This document shows positions 1 through 7,367 of a stretch of 19,289 bases of DNA, piece by piece. The notes under the pieces are model-generated. The model ran no database searches. It saw only the letters and a list, made by a program, of their open reading frames with translations, and was not told where the DNA came from. The DNA comes from Betaproteobacteria bacterium (GTDB lineage Bacteria; Pseudomonadota; Gammaproteobacteria; Burkholderiales; Usitatibacteraceae). The translations under genes and the position numbers were made by a program. The stretch covers positions 1 through 19,289 of the forward strand of contig JANYFH010000129.1 in NCBI GenBank assembly GCA_025362705.1, written 5' to 3'. Numbering within the stretch: position 1 is the first letter of the stretch; each line of letters starts with the position of its first letter.

Positions 1-503
1 CCAGCAATTTCCAATTGCTTGATAACCTTTCGAAGCGTCAACGCCTGATCGCTTTTTGACAGTTTGTCGGCTTTTGTCAGGAGACAATGCACGGGCTTAC
101 CCGTTGGAAGGTACCAATCGAGCAGCTTGATATCCAACGCCCTCAAAGGATGGCGCGCATCCATTATCAGCACCAAACCGTTCAATGCGTGACGCGTGCT
201 TACATAAGCAGCCATCACATTCTGCCAATGCGCCTTCACTCGTGCCGGTACCTGCGCATAGCCATAGCCGGGCAAGTCAACCAATGTACGATCATCCCCT
301 AGCGAAAAGAAATTGATCAGTTGCGTGCGCCCGGGCGTCTTCGAGACGTATGCAAGACGCTTATGATTGGCAAGGGTATTAATGGCGCTCGATTTGCCCG
401 CATTCGAACGACCTACGAAAGCGACCTCTGCGCCAATATCCGGCGGCAATTGTTCGAGGTCGTGCGCGGACGCGACATACATGGCGCGGTCAAATAGACC
501 CAC
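1..503 (-). CDS. engB: Ribosome biogenesis GTP-binding protein EngB/YihA/YsxC (3' end cut by window edge)
   Basis: This is an Era/TrmE-like small GTPase that assists assembly of the large ribosomal subunit in the cytoplasm. The window holds 167 codons of a family that is usually about 200 residues, so the C-terminus lies outside. Seen directly: the P-loop GRSNAGKS at residues 31-38, the conserved GRTQLINFF segment at 58-66, the G3 motif DLPG at 76-79 followed by YGYA, and the G4 motif TKAD at 143-146. I chose GTG at 503 because it gives the family-typical N-terminus MGLFDRA...SAHDLEQLPPD and has an AGAGG ribosome-binding site just upstream. The first in-frame ATG (482) would remove seven conserved residues. 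It is divergent from the cytochrome c4 gene, an arrangement I recall from many betaproteobacteria. The family call is very secure; the only uncertainty is the missing end. Confidence 0.95.
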   Translation of the reverse strand, partial: MGLFDRAMYVASAHDLEQLPPDIGAEVAFVGRSNAGKSSAINTLANHKRLAYVSKTPGRTQLINFFSLGDDRTLVDLPGYGYAQVPARVKAHWQNVMAAYVSTRHALNGLVLIMDARHPLRALDIKLLDWYLPTGKPVHCLLTKADKLSKSDQALTLRKVIKQLEIA

Positions 504-505
504 AG

Positions 506-534
506 TTTCCTCTTGGAGCGCGATCAGCTAAAAT
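506..534 (+). promoter_or_regulatory. Possible sigma70-type promoter for cytochrome c4
   Basis: In the short divergent gap between engB and the cytochrome gene there is a good -10 box, TAAAAT at 529-534. A weak -35 (TTTCCT, 506-511) lies 17 bases upstream. Transcription would begin near 541 and give a leader of about 40 bases. Only the -10 box is convincing; this is inference from sequence. Confidence 0.25.
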
Positions 535-582
535 CATGGTTTGGGTCAATGTTCTCGCAGTAAAACAATCAGGGGCTTCGAG

Positions 583-1245
583 ATGAAACGCATTCTGGCA
601 ATAGCAATTTTGGCAACCTGTACAAACTTGGTACACGCGAACACGGAACCTGCCAAAGCGGAACCATCCAAATCTGCCCCCAGCAAAGCCGATGTCGCGG
701 CTCGCGGCCAGCAAATCGCAAGCGCAGTATGTGTAGCCTGCCATGGTTTAGATGGCATGAGCGCGGTTCCTAGCAACCCGAATATCGCTGGCATGCCTGC
801 ACAGTATATCGCCAAGCAGCTTGAACTCTTCAAGTCGGGAGCACGCAAGAATGCGACGATGCAGGGCATGGTCGCCAATTTGAAGACAGATGGATCAATT
901 GATGATATGCATGCGCTCGGCACTTACTACTTTGCGCAAAGAGCAAAGCCTAATGCGGTAGCCCGCGACAAGGCATTGGCCGAAAGAGGTCAAAAAATCT
1001 ATCGTGCAGGCATCGCGGAGCTAAAGGTTCCGGCATGTGCGGGCTGTCACGGAGGTGCCGGAGCGGGTATTCCCGCCATTTATCCGCGTCTTGCGGGCCA
1101 ATGGCCGGAATACACGCTTCAAGCACTGAAGAACTTTTCTGCAGGTGAACGCAAGAATGTCCAAATGCAAGCCATCGCGGGCAGGATGCGGGAGCAAGAT
1201 ATGCTAGCCGTGGCGGAGTACATGGCTGGTATGCGAACCCGGTAG
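583..1245 (+). CDS. Diheme cytochrome c4
   Basis: This is a periplasmic diheme c-type cytochrome that carries electrons from the bc1 complex to terminal oxidases. The 220-residue product starts with a signal peptide (MKRILAIAILATCTNLVHA), then a short Ala/Lys/Pro/Ser-rich spacer and two homologous cytochrome c domains. Heme-binding motifs CVACH (residues 50-54) and CAGCH (152-156) are both intact. Each is followed by the c4-type axial-methionine region, with R-K-N-x-x-M at Met93 and Met195. The open frame extends back to a TTG at 541, but ATG 583 has an AGGGG box about seven bases upstream and starts exactly at the signal peptide. The ResB/CcsA cytochrome maturation genes often found next to this gene are not here; a diguanylate cyclase converges on it instead. 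The family call is very secure. Confidence 0.95.
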   Translation: MKRILAIAILATCTNLVHANTEPAKAEPSKSAPSKADVAARGQQIASAVCVACHGLDGMSAVPSNPNIAGMPAQYIAKQLELFKSGARKNATMQGMVANLKTDGSIDDMHALGTYYFAQRAKPNAVARDKALAERGQKIYRAGIAELKVPACAGCHGGAGAGIPAIYPRLAGQWPEYTLQALKNFSAGERKNVQMQAIAGRMREQDMLAVAEYMAGMRTR

Positions 1246-1308
1246 GAAAGCGTGTATTCGGCATATTTTCATTTTGGGAAGCCTTGAGCATTTATTTCGA
1301 CAAACTTG

Positions 1309-2502
1309 TCAACGTCTCGTGCCGTCGCGTAATTCTGGCGAAAAGAAACACAAGCGATCACGACCTGCGCGCTTAGCTTCGTAGAGTGCCAGATCTGCGC
1401 ATTTCATTAGCGTCTCGCGGTTCCGTGCGTCTTTCGGAAACATGCCGATGCCAATGCTGACCGTAATCTTCGACTGCTTCCCAACCAGCAGGTAAGGTAT
1501 GCCAACCACCTCGACTAATTTTTTTCCAACACGTTCGGCGGTTTCTTGGTCAGACACCTGCGGCACCACAATGAGGAATTCATCGCCCCCAAGCCTCGCA
1601 ACATAGTCAGAGTCTCTCAATGCAACTCCGATGCGCGCGGCTACCTGTTTCAGAAGTGCGTCACCAGCGTCGTGACCCAAATTATCGTTAATGGCTTTGA
1701 AACCGTCGAGATCAAGTAACAACAATGCGAACCCACCTAGCGACGCTTCGTGTTCCCCGTCCGCGAGTTTTCTGGCGATGTGCTCCATGACTGCAGGCCG
1801 GTTATGAAGGCCTGTGAGCGAATCATGCGTTGCCTGATGGGCGAACTGAGCCTGCGCCGCTCGCTGCTCTATGCTGAGTCTGCGAACCGAACCATAGAGA
1901 AAAATCAGAATAAATGCTGCTGATGAAATCAGGACCAAAATCAACCGGTGAACCTTGTCGCCGTATGCGATTTGATCCGCTTCAAGTGCGTCCATCTGTT
2001 TGCGGGCGCTGACCAGCAACTGGTAGGTGATCTGTAACAACCTGGCATGGCTGGCGTCACTAAAATGCTTTACCACCAGCTCTCTTGCTGCGAGTTCGCC
2101 CATGGCGCGTCGAGCATCGACGATCTTGCGTTCGTCAGCAACGTACTCTCGAACGGCTTGTTGGAGTTCTCCAAATCTATTTTCGAGGTCGGGGTGTTCC
2201 GGACGCCGACCGGCGAGGTAAGTAATCTCCGCTTCAATTTCAACCGCGCCAACTCGGTACGGCGTAAGCACCTTTTCTACACCCGTCATAATGTAGTTTT
2301 GTTCGCTGCTATCGATGGCAAAAGAGTGAAAACGAATCGCCTCCAAACTGGAGACGGTGCGCTGCATACGCAGCGTTTTTTCATTGATCGTGATTAAATT
2401 TTCGGCGGAAACAACGGCAACCGCGGACACAGCCGAAATAGCAACGACCGCGAATATCAGCGCAGCGAGTGCAACGCCATCTATGGTCGCTTTAAATTTC
2501 AC
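1309..2502 (-). CDS. Membrane diguanylate cyclase with CHASE3-like periplasmic sensor and GGDEF domain
   Basis: The protein makes the second messenger cyclic di-GMP from two GTP. From the chosen start it has 397 residues: a transmembrane helix at about 8-30, a mostly helical periplasmic region of about 150 residues, a second transmembrane helix near 185-205, then a GGDEF domain to the C-terminus. The periplasmic part contains the S-E-Q-N-Y-I-M-T-G segment typical of CHASE3 sensors. The catalytic motif reads GGDEF and is preceded by an intact inhibitory site (RDSD, five residues upstream), so the enzyme looks active and feedback-inhibited. There is no EAL domain. The open frame reaches a TTG at 2604, but that would overlap hemL by 77 bases. 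GTG 2502 lies 25 bases after the hemL stop and directly precedes the first membrane helix, although its ribosome-binding site is weak. It is probably co-transcribed with hemL. The ligand is unknown. Confidence 0.88.
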   Translation of the reverse strand: MKFKATIDGVALAALIFAVVAISAVSAVAVVSAENLITINEKTLRMQRTVSSLEAIRFHSFAIDSSEQNYIMTGVEKVLTPYRVGAVEIEAEITYLAGRRPEHPDLENRFGELQQAVREYVADERKIVDARRAMGELAARELVVKHFSDASHARLLQITYQLLVSARKQMDALEADQIAYGDKVHRLILVLISSAAFILIFLYGSVRRLSIEQRAAQAQFAHQATHDSLTGLHNRPAVMEHIARKLADGEHEASLGGFALLLLDLDGFKAINDNLGHDAGDALLKQVAARIGVALRDSDYVARLGGDEFLIVVPQVSDQETAERVGKKLVEVVGIPYLLVGKQSKITVSIGIGMFPKDARNRETLMKCADLALYEAKRAGRDRLCFFSPELRDGTRR

Positions 2503-2527
2503 TTTTTTACCGGCTCTATATGCTGGT

Positions 2528-3808
2528 TCAACACTCTGCAAACGCCTCGCTCGCTGCACGTACTGTGGCTTCAATATCAGCTTCCGAGTGTGCCGCCGAG
2601 ACAAAACCTGCCTCGAATGCAGAAGGCGCCAAGTAGATTCCCCGATTCAACATCGCATGGAAAAAACGATTGAAGCGTTGTTTGTCGCACTGTAGTACTT
2701 CAGCGTAATTTGAAGGAACCGCATGACGGAAGAAAAGCCCGAACATGCCGCCCAGCGATGTTCCACAAAATTCGACCCCCGCGTTTGAAGCGACCGACGC
2801 CAACGCCGCCACCAATGTGGATGTAGATCGCGCCAACGACTCGAAAAAATCCGGTGCCGCGACTAACTCAAGCGTTTTCAGCCCGGCAGCTACCGCCACC
2901 GGATTCCCAGACAGTGTACCCGCCTGATATACGCCACCGAGCGGGGCCAAGTGCGCCATGATGTCGCGGCGCCCGCCAAATGCACCCACTGGCATGCCGC
3001 CGCCGATCACTTTACCCAGCGTCGTAAGATCAGGTGTAATACCGAAGTGTTTCTGCGCACCGCCCAGGCCCACGCGAAAACCGGTCATCACCTCATCAAA
3101 AATCAGTACTGCACCGTACTTCGTGCACAAGCTTCGGAGCGCATCCATGTAGTCCTGGCGCGGTAAAACAAAATTCATGTTTCCCGCCACAGGTTCAATA
3201 ATGACGCATGCGATTTCATCGCCGATTTTCCGGAAACAGTCTTCCAGGTCATCAAGATCGTTATAGGTAAGCACAATCGTGTGTGCGACTACTTCCGGCG
3301 GTACTCCAGCCGAACTAGGGTGGCCAAAGGTAAGCGCCCCCGACCCGGCTTTAACCAAGAGCGCATCGCCGTGGCCATGGTAGCATCCCTCAAATTTCAC
3401 AATCTTGTTGCGACCAGTGAAGCCGCGCGCCAGCCGGATAGCACTCATAGTCGCTTCAGTGCCAGAACTCGTCAATCGCACCTGCTCAATTGACGGCAAC
3501 AACGCACACAGGCGCTCGGCCATCTCGAGCTCTGCTTCCGTCGGCGCGCCAAAAGACATCCCCTTGACCGCGCGCTCCTGCACGGCTCGAACGACATCCG
3601 GGTGGGCGTGGCCCAAAACTGCCGGCCCCCACGACCCCACGTAATCAATGAACTTGTTGCCATCCACGTCCCATAGATAGGCTCCACGGCCTTCGCGGAA
3701 AAAAATTGGCGTGCCGCCGACAGCGCGAAATGCCCTTACTGGCGAATTCACGCCGCCCGGAATAACCCGTTGAGATTTTTCGAACAGGGCTTTGCTATTG
3801 GTGAACAT
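2528..3808 (-). CDS. hemL: Glutamate-1-semialdehyde 2,1-aminomutase
   Basis: This PLP enzyme converts glutamate-1-semialdehyde to 5-aminolevulinate, the last step of the C5 route into heme. The product has 426 residues, normal for the family. Seen directly: the N-terminal signature VIPGGVNSPVRAF, the substrate-loop region SSGTEATMSAIRLAR, the aspartate-containing IFDEVMTGFR, and the PLP-binding lysine in LGKVIGGGMPVGAFGG at residue 266. The frame extends to 3904, but ATG 3808 fits the family N-terminus (MFTNSKALFEKSQRVIPGG) and has AGGA four bases upstream. That start overlaps the end of thiE by 14 bases, which suggests translational coupling in the thiD-thiE-hemL unit. The function is very secure. 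Confidence 0.97.
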   Translation of the reverse strand: MFTNSKALFEKSQRVIPGGVNSPVRAFRAVGGTPIFFREGRGAYLWDVDGNKFIDYVGSWGPAVLGHAHPDVVRAVQERAVKGMSFGAPTEAELEMAERLCALLPSIEQVRLTSSGTEATMSAIRLARGFTGRNKIVKFEGCYHGHGDALLVKAGSGALTFGHPSSAGVPPEVVAHTIVLTYNDLDDLEDCFRKIGDEIACVIIEPVAGNMNFVLPRQDYMDALRSLCTKYGAVLIFDEVMTGFRVGLGGAQKHFGITPDLTTLGKVIGGGMPVGAFGGRRDIMAHLAPLGGVYQAGTLSGNPVAVAAGLKTLELVAAPDFFESLARSTSTLVAALASVASNAGVEFCGTSLGGMFGLFFRHAVPSNYAEVLQCDKQRFNRFFHAMLNRGIYLAPSAFEAGFVSAAHSEADIEATVRAASEAFAEC

Positions 3809-4448
3809 GGATTCCTGATTTAAAGAGATTGGTAAATTCACGCGCGCGTTGTTCAATGTCGTCAGCACCAAACAACGACGAAATGACTGCCACCATGTCC
3901 ACATTGGCTGATATTAATTCTTGCGCATTATCAACCGTGATGCCGCCAATTGCCACGACTGGCACGTCAAATTTGGCTTTTGCCGCGCGAATCAGCGCGA
4001 CATCTGCTTTTGTCGCCGTTGGTTTGGTGGAAGATGGAAAAAAACTGCCGAAAGCAACGTAATCCGCACCCGCTTCGACAGCGGCTTCCGCAAGCGACAA
4101 TTCGTTATAGCATGAGATGCCAATGATGAAAGACGTTGCCGAAAAGCGAGCCGCGCATTGTTTCCGAAGTTTGGCGACGGCTTCTGTATCAGCGTCATCG
4201 CGCCCCAGATGCACACCGTCTGCGCCCACAGATAGGGCAAGTTCACTATTGTCGTTAACGATAAATTTTGTGCCTGTTTCCAGTGTGATCGCGCGTAGCG
4301 CCTCGGCCTGCAGCCTGACAGTGTTATGCCCGATTCGCTTGCTCCGGTACTGCACAACTGTTGCTCCGCCAGCGATGGCGTGGCGCACTTGCTCAACGAG
4401 TCTGGCAGTATCGTGGGTTTCCGGGGTAATCGCATACAATCCGCGCAA
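3795..4448 (-). CDS. thiE: Thiamine-phosphate synthase
   Basis: ThiE joins HMP-pyrophosphate to the thiazole phosphate to make thiamine monophosphate in the cytoplasm. The 217-residue product has a TIM-barrel layout and family motifs in order: VQYRSK near residue 33, FIVNDN near 62, GADGVHLGRDD near 75, GISCYN near 109, YVAFGSFFPSSTKP near 129, and VAIGGIT near 165. The start is TTG at 4448, giving the typical N-terminus RGLYAITP. No ATG is available, because an in-frame stop lies only four codons further up, and that stop is the end of thiD. The gene therefore sits in the same frame as thiD, 12 bases after it, with no strong ribosome-binding site, which suggests translation by reinitiation. 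It overlaps hemL at its 3' end. The function is very secure; the exact start is less so. Confidence 0.95.
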   Translation of the reverse strand: MRGLYAITPETHDTARLVEQVRHAIAGGATVVQYRSKRIGHNTVRLQAEALRAITLETGTKFIVNDNSELALSVGADGVHLGRDDADTEAVAKLRKQCAARFSATSFIIGISCYNELSLAEAAVEAGADYVAFGSFFPSSTKPTATKADVALIRAAKAKFDVPVVAIGGITVDNAQELISANVDMVAVISSLFGADDIEQRAREFTNLFKSGIHVHQ

Positions 4449-4460
4449 AATGCGAGCTTC

Positions 4461-5336
4461 TTAGTGTCGGGTTCCGCCGGGCTGACCAATGTCAGCCGGG
4501 TTTACTTGGGAGCCTGTGTGATCGTCGTCGTCTCGCGCCCAAAACAAACGGTCAGGTATAAATTGACCCATTCCCGGTCGAAAGCCGAACTTAAGAGATT
4601 GCCACGTATATTCCTGCGCCTCCCGCGCGGCTTCGGAAATGTCGAGGCCACGTGCAATGGTTGCGGCCAGTGCCGAGGCTAGCGTGCAACCGGAGCCGTG
4701 ATAACTACCTGGCAGGCGTTGCCATGCGTCAGTGCGCACAATCCCCTTTTCGAAAAACAATGTATTTACAACATCCGGCGTCGACTCGTGGGTGCCGGTA
4801 ACCAACACATACTCGCACCCCATTTCTATCAAACGCATGGAGAGTTTTTCAATGCTAAGGGCTTCTTCATCGTCTGCGAGCACCAGGCGACGCAATTCCG
4901 GCGTATTTGGCGTAATTACTGTGCACTGAGGAATCAGCAATTCCTTGATCGCCGCCAATGTATCCTCGTTTGCAAACTCGTCTCCGCGCCCTGACGCCAA
5001 TACTGGATCGAGGATCAAGGGGATTTCAGGATAGTCCGATACGATTTCTGCGATAACTGCGACGATCTCTGCACTTCCCAACACACCTATTTTGAACGCG
5101 GCGACAGGAATATCTTCCAGTATCGCGCGTGCTTGGTCCGCTACCAAATCGGCGTCTACGGTTGAGATCGCTTCCATACCCGATGTATTTTGGACAGTTA
5201 CCGCTGTAATCACGGACAGAGGATGACACCCCATACTGGCAAGAGTCAGAATATCAGCCTGAATTCCAGCGCCACCCGAAGGATCAGTTGCCGCAAAAGA
5301 CAAAACGGCTGGGGGCGCTTTGATGGAATCGGACAT
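4461..5336 (-). CDS. thiD: Hydroxymethylpyrimidine/phosphomethylpyrimidine kinase
   Basis: ThiD phosphorylates hydroxymethylpyrimidine twice, making the pyrophosphate used by ThiE in thiamine synthesis. The 291-residue ribokinase-fold protein shows the N-terminal substrate region FAATDPSGGAGIQADI, the central LILDPVLASGRGDE segment, the VITPNTPEL motif, and the C-terminal anion-hole and catalytic-Cys motif YHGSGCTLASALAA. It is about 25 residues longer than E. coli ThiD because of a hydrophilic tail after the final FGFRPGMGQFIPDRLFW segment. ATG 5336 gives the expected N-terminus, although its ribosome-binding site is weak. It heads the leftward thiD-thiE-hemL unit and diverges from rubredoxin. 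I could not see a TPP riboswitch upstream. Confidence 0.96.
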   Translation of the reverse strand: MSDSIKAPPAVLSFAATDPSGGAGIQADILTLASMGCHPLSVITAVTVQNTSGMEAISTVDADLVADQARAILEDIPVAAFKIGVLGSAEIVAVIAEIVSDYPEIPLILDPVLASGRGDEFANEDTLAAIKELLIPQCTVITPNTPELRRLVLADDEEALSIEKLSMRLIEMGCEYVLVTGTHESTPDVVNTLFFEKGIVRTDAWQRLPGSYHGSGCTLASALAATIARGLDISEAAREAQEYTWQSLKFGFRPGMGQFIPDRLFWARDDDDHTGSQVNPADIGQPGGTRH

Positions 5337-5429
5337 GTTAAGTGTGCCGGAAATGTGCAGAGAGTAAAACGCGTGAGTGGCACGCCGCCGAAGCAGCCGT
5401 TATCATGCTTATTTTGGGCAATGTGTGTG

Positions 5430-5457
5430 GTGACTCGCGCGCGGAGAACCGTAAACT
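5430..5457 (+). promoter_or_regulatory. Possible sigma70-type promoter for rubredoxin
   Basis: In the 144-base gap between divergent thiD and rubredoxin, GTGACT (5430-5435) and TAAACT (5452-5457) are separated by 16 bases. Each is a partial match to the sigma70 consensus. Transcription would begin near 5464 and give a leader of under 20 bases. I saw no equally good promoter for thiD on the opposite strand. Confidence 0.35.
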
Positions 5458-5480
5458 ATTGTAGCCCGTGAGAGCCTGGA

Positions 5481-5672
5481 ATGGACGCACTTAAATCCTC
5501 GGTCGCGAATAAAGTATGGATGTGTCTTGTTTGCGGACTGATGTACGAAGAAGCAATTGGCTGGCCAGACGACGGCATTGATCCCGGCACGCGCTGGGAG
5601 GATGTGCCAATAAGTTGGTGTTGTCCGGAATGTGGCGCCCGCAAGGAAGACTTCGAAATGGTCGAAATCTGA
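5481..5672 (+). CDS. Rubredoxin
   Basis: This is a small iron-sulfur-free redox protein binding one iron through four cysteines, and it serves as a cytoplasmic electron carrier. The 63-residue product has both rubredoxin knuckles: C15-L-V-C18-G and C48-P-E-C51-G. Between them is the aromatic and acidic core (Y22, the W-P-D-D-G-I-D-P-G-T segment, and W46). An extra cysteine, C47, sits directly before the second knuckle where many homologues have a valine. About 13 residues precede the first knuckle, slightly more than in minimal rubredoxins. It stands alone between thiD (divergent) and the pil operon, 258 bases downstream. The partner protein cannot be told from the sequence. Confidence 0.95.
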   Translation: MDALKSSVANKVWMCLVCGLMYEEAIGWPDDGIDPGTRWEDVPISWCCPECGARKEDFEMVEI

Positions 5673-5930
5673 GTACGGCGGAATTTGCGCTGCAATGTAT
5701 GGCGGACATAATTTTGAACCATCCCGTGAAAGTTTGTTGTTTGTTGCAGGAAAGCGGGATAGTCTTCGACCGCGTAGTGCGATTGAAACTGTAAACACAT
5801 GGATTTGGACCTGCCGATTGCCGTACGATGCCGGTGCTCAGACGTAGTGAGGCGTTTGCGGGTACGATAGCAATCGAAACAATAATAACTGGTTATACAA
5901 TTTAACGCGTCTGTTCAGGAAGAGGGCCTC
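5673..5930. other. Intergenic region upstream of the pil operon
   Basis: These 258 bases between rubredoxin and pilG hold no convincing gene. The promoter of the pil operon is expected here. The best A/T-rich stretch is at 5879-5901 (including AATAAT and TTATAC), but no -35 box is correctly spaced from it. I saw no sigma54-type GG/GC pair and no strong hairpin after rubredoxin. Confidence 0.5.
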
Positions 5931-6347
5931 GTGAGCGAAGCGAAACCGTTGTCTGGTGTGAGAGTCATGGTGATCGACGATTCAAATACGATTCGTCGTT
6001 CCGCCGAGATTTTTTTGATGCAAGCCGGTTGTCAAGTCATTCTGGCCGAAAACGGGTTTGACTCTCTCGTTAAAATTGCCGATCACCAGCCGGATCTTAT
6101 TTTTGTGGATGTCATGATGCCTCGGTTAGACGGCTACCAAACCTGTGCGCTAATCAAGAAAAATGCTAAATTTAAAGTCACGCCTGTGATCATGTTATCG
6201 TCCAAAGATAGCTTGTTTGATCGTGCGCGTGGCCGCATGGTTGGATCTGACGAGTACCTCACCAAGCCATTTTCAAAGGATAGCTTGTTGAAAACGGTGG
6301 AGGCGCATTTGCCCGCGCGTCTTACGGACGATTTGGTCCGGCAATAA
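5931..6347 (+). CDS. pilG: Twitching motility response regulator PilG (single receiver domain)
   Basis: PilG is a CheY-like protein phosphorylated by the PilL/ChpA kinase. In Pseudomonas it promotes pilus extension and cyclic AMP production. The 138-residue product is one receiver domain with no output domain. Acidic pocket residues are D16 and D17, the phospho-acceptor is D60 (in FVDVMMPRLDGYQTC), the switch residue is S90 and the conserved lysine is K112 (in YLTKPF). The start is GTG 5931, preceded by GGAAGAGGG, a strong ribosome-binding site. It is the first gene of the pilG-H-I-J-L operon, 43 bases before pilH. The unusual length of the DSLFDRARGRMVGSDEYL loop is typical of PilG. Gene order makes the assignment secure. 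Confidence 0.95.
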   Translation: MSEAKPLSGVRVMVIDDSNTIRRSAEIFLMQAGCQVILAENGFDSLVKIADHQPDLIFVDVMMPRLDGYQTCALIKKNAKFKVTPVIMLSSKDSLFDRARGRMVGSDEYLTKPFSKDSLLKTVEAHLPARLTDDLVRQ

Positions 6348-6389
6348 TTTAATATATCAACGTATCAAATACCACTACTGGAGCGAAAA

Positions 6390-6755
6390 ATGGCCGTCAA
6401 AAATATTCTCATTGTTGACGACTCCCCCACTGAACGCGCATTTCTTGAAGGTTTGCTGGTGAAGTCTGGCTATTCCGTCACGGTCGCAAACAGCGGCGAG
6501 GAAGGCGTCGAGCGCGCCAAGTCCGATCAACCGGATTTAATCCTGATGGACGTCGTCATGCCGGGGCTCAATGGTTTTCAAGCGACTCGCGCCATCATGC
6601 GCGAAGAAACGACCAAGCATATTCCGGTGTTCATCTGCACCACCAAGGATCAGGAAACCGACAAGATTTGGGGAATGCGTCAAGGCGCCAAGGACTATCT
6701 GGTCAAACCCGTGAACGGCGCAGAGTTGATATCGAAAATCAAGGCGCTCGGTTGA
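6390..6755 (+). CDS. pilH: Twitching motility response regulator PilH (single receiver domain)
   Basis: PilH is the second CheY-like output of the Pil-Chp system. In Pseudomonas it favours pilus retraction or acts as a phosphate sink for PilG signalling. The 121-residue product is a complete stand-alone receiver: D10 and D11 in the acidic pocket, phospho-acceptor D54 (in LILMDVVMPGLNGFQATR), switch threonine T84 or T85 (in FICTTKDQETD), and K106 (in YLVKPV). The I-W-G-M-R-Q-G-A-K segment is characteristic of PilH. ATG 6390 has a GGAG box upstream. It lies between pilG and pilI in the operon. The assignment rests on the family motifs together with gene order. Confidence 0.95.
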   Translation: MAVKNILIVDDSPTERAFLEGLLVKSGYSVTVANSGEEGVERAKSDQPDLILMDVVMPGLNGFQATRAIMREETTKHIPVFICTTKDQETDKIWGMRQGAKDYLVKPVNGAELISKIKALG

Positions 6756-6787
6756 GCGTCCCGCCTTTTCATCGCGTGCCGTAACCC

Positions 6788-7324
6788 ATGGCAAGAAAGA
6801 CCAGTCTTCGCGAGTTTCAGCATGCCGTGGCGCTGCGTATACGCGACGCTGCTTCCCGCAAGACGGTGCTATCCAGGCTTGGTTTTCAGGTGGGTCAAGA
6901 CAATTGGCTCGTGGACCTTTCTGACGTTTCAGAGGTAATACCAGTTCCCAAGATTATTGCGGTACCGATGACATTTCCCTGGTATCGCGGAATTGCTAAC
7001 ATTCGCGGCAAACTTTATTCGATCGCCGATTTTGCAGCCTTCCAGGGGCAGGCGCCAATTGGGCCGGGAATGGAACGTCGCGTAATTCTGGTAGCAGAAA
7101 AATTGATTGAGGGGTCGGGCTTCGTTGTCAACCGCATGATGGGCTTGCACAACCCGGCGCAATTTACGCCAGAGGTGGTAGAAGCCGGACTTGCCCGTCC
7201 TTGGATCAAGGGCGCCTATCGCGATGCGGAAGGCAAACGGTGGTACGAATTGGATTTGTCGGGTTTGACGCGGAATGCGCACTTTCTCGAAATAGGTATC
7301 GTGACGGCGGTAGCCGCCGCTTAG
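6788..7324 (+). CDS. pilI: CheW-like adaptor PilI
   Basis: PilI is a CheW-type scaffold that connects the PilJ receptor to the PilL kinase. The 178-residue product is a single CheW domain starting near residue 33 (LGFQVGQDNWLVDLSDVSEVIPVP). It also has the conserved core turn PWYRGIANIRGKLYSIADF and the later FVVNRMMGLHN region. The Trp-Tyr motif near the C-terminus (KRWYELDL) matches PilI homologues. No convincing ribosome-binding site precedes ATG 6788, which starts 32 bases after pilH, so translation may depend on coupling. It is followed 43 bases later by pilJ. No second CheW gene (chpC) is visible in the window. Confidence 0.93.
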   Translation: MARKTSLREFQHAVALRIRDAASRKTVLSRLGFQVGQDNWLVDLSDVSEVIPVPKIIAVPMTFPWYRGIANIRGKLYSIADFAAFQGQAPIGPGMERRVILVAEKLIEGSGFVVNRMMGLHNPAQFTPEVVEAGLARPWIKGAYRDAEGKRWYELDLSGLTRNAHFLEIGIVTAVAAA

Positions 7325-7367
7325 CGGCGTTGTCGACGATCAAACTAAGCACGTAACGGAGAAGCCC

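Noticed and set aside
1246..1308. Terminator between the convergent cytochrome c4 and cyclase genes
   Set aside because: The 63-base gap is A/T rich, but I found no stable stem followed by a T tract on either strand.
2503..2604. Longer start for the diguanylate cyclase at TTG 2604
   Set aside because: It would overlap hemL by 77 bases and add a basic stretch that only reflects hemL codons in another frame. GTG 2502 fits better.
3809..3904. Longer start for hemL at 3904
   Set aside because: The extra 32 residues come from reading through the end of thiE and are absent from the family. ATG 3808 has a ribosome-binding site and the conserved N-terminus.
3992..4489. Minus-strand open frame overlapping thiE
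   Set aside because: It is in a different frame over the clearly recognised thiE and its product resembles no family.
5337..5480. Possible TPP riboswitch upstream of thiD
   Set aside because: Thiamine genes often carry one, but reading the minus strand I found neither the CUGAGA-type core nor the matching ACCUGAUC-type segment.
5856..5899. Promoter for the pil operon (TTGCGG with AATAAT, or TTATAC)
   Set aside because: The spacing is 19 bases for the first pair, and no -35 lies upstream of the second. The evidence is too weak for a feature, although a promoter must be in this gap.
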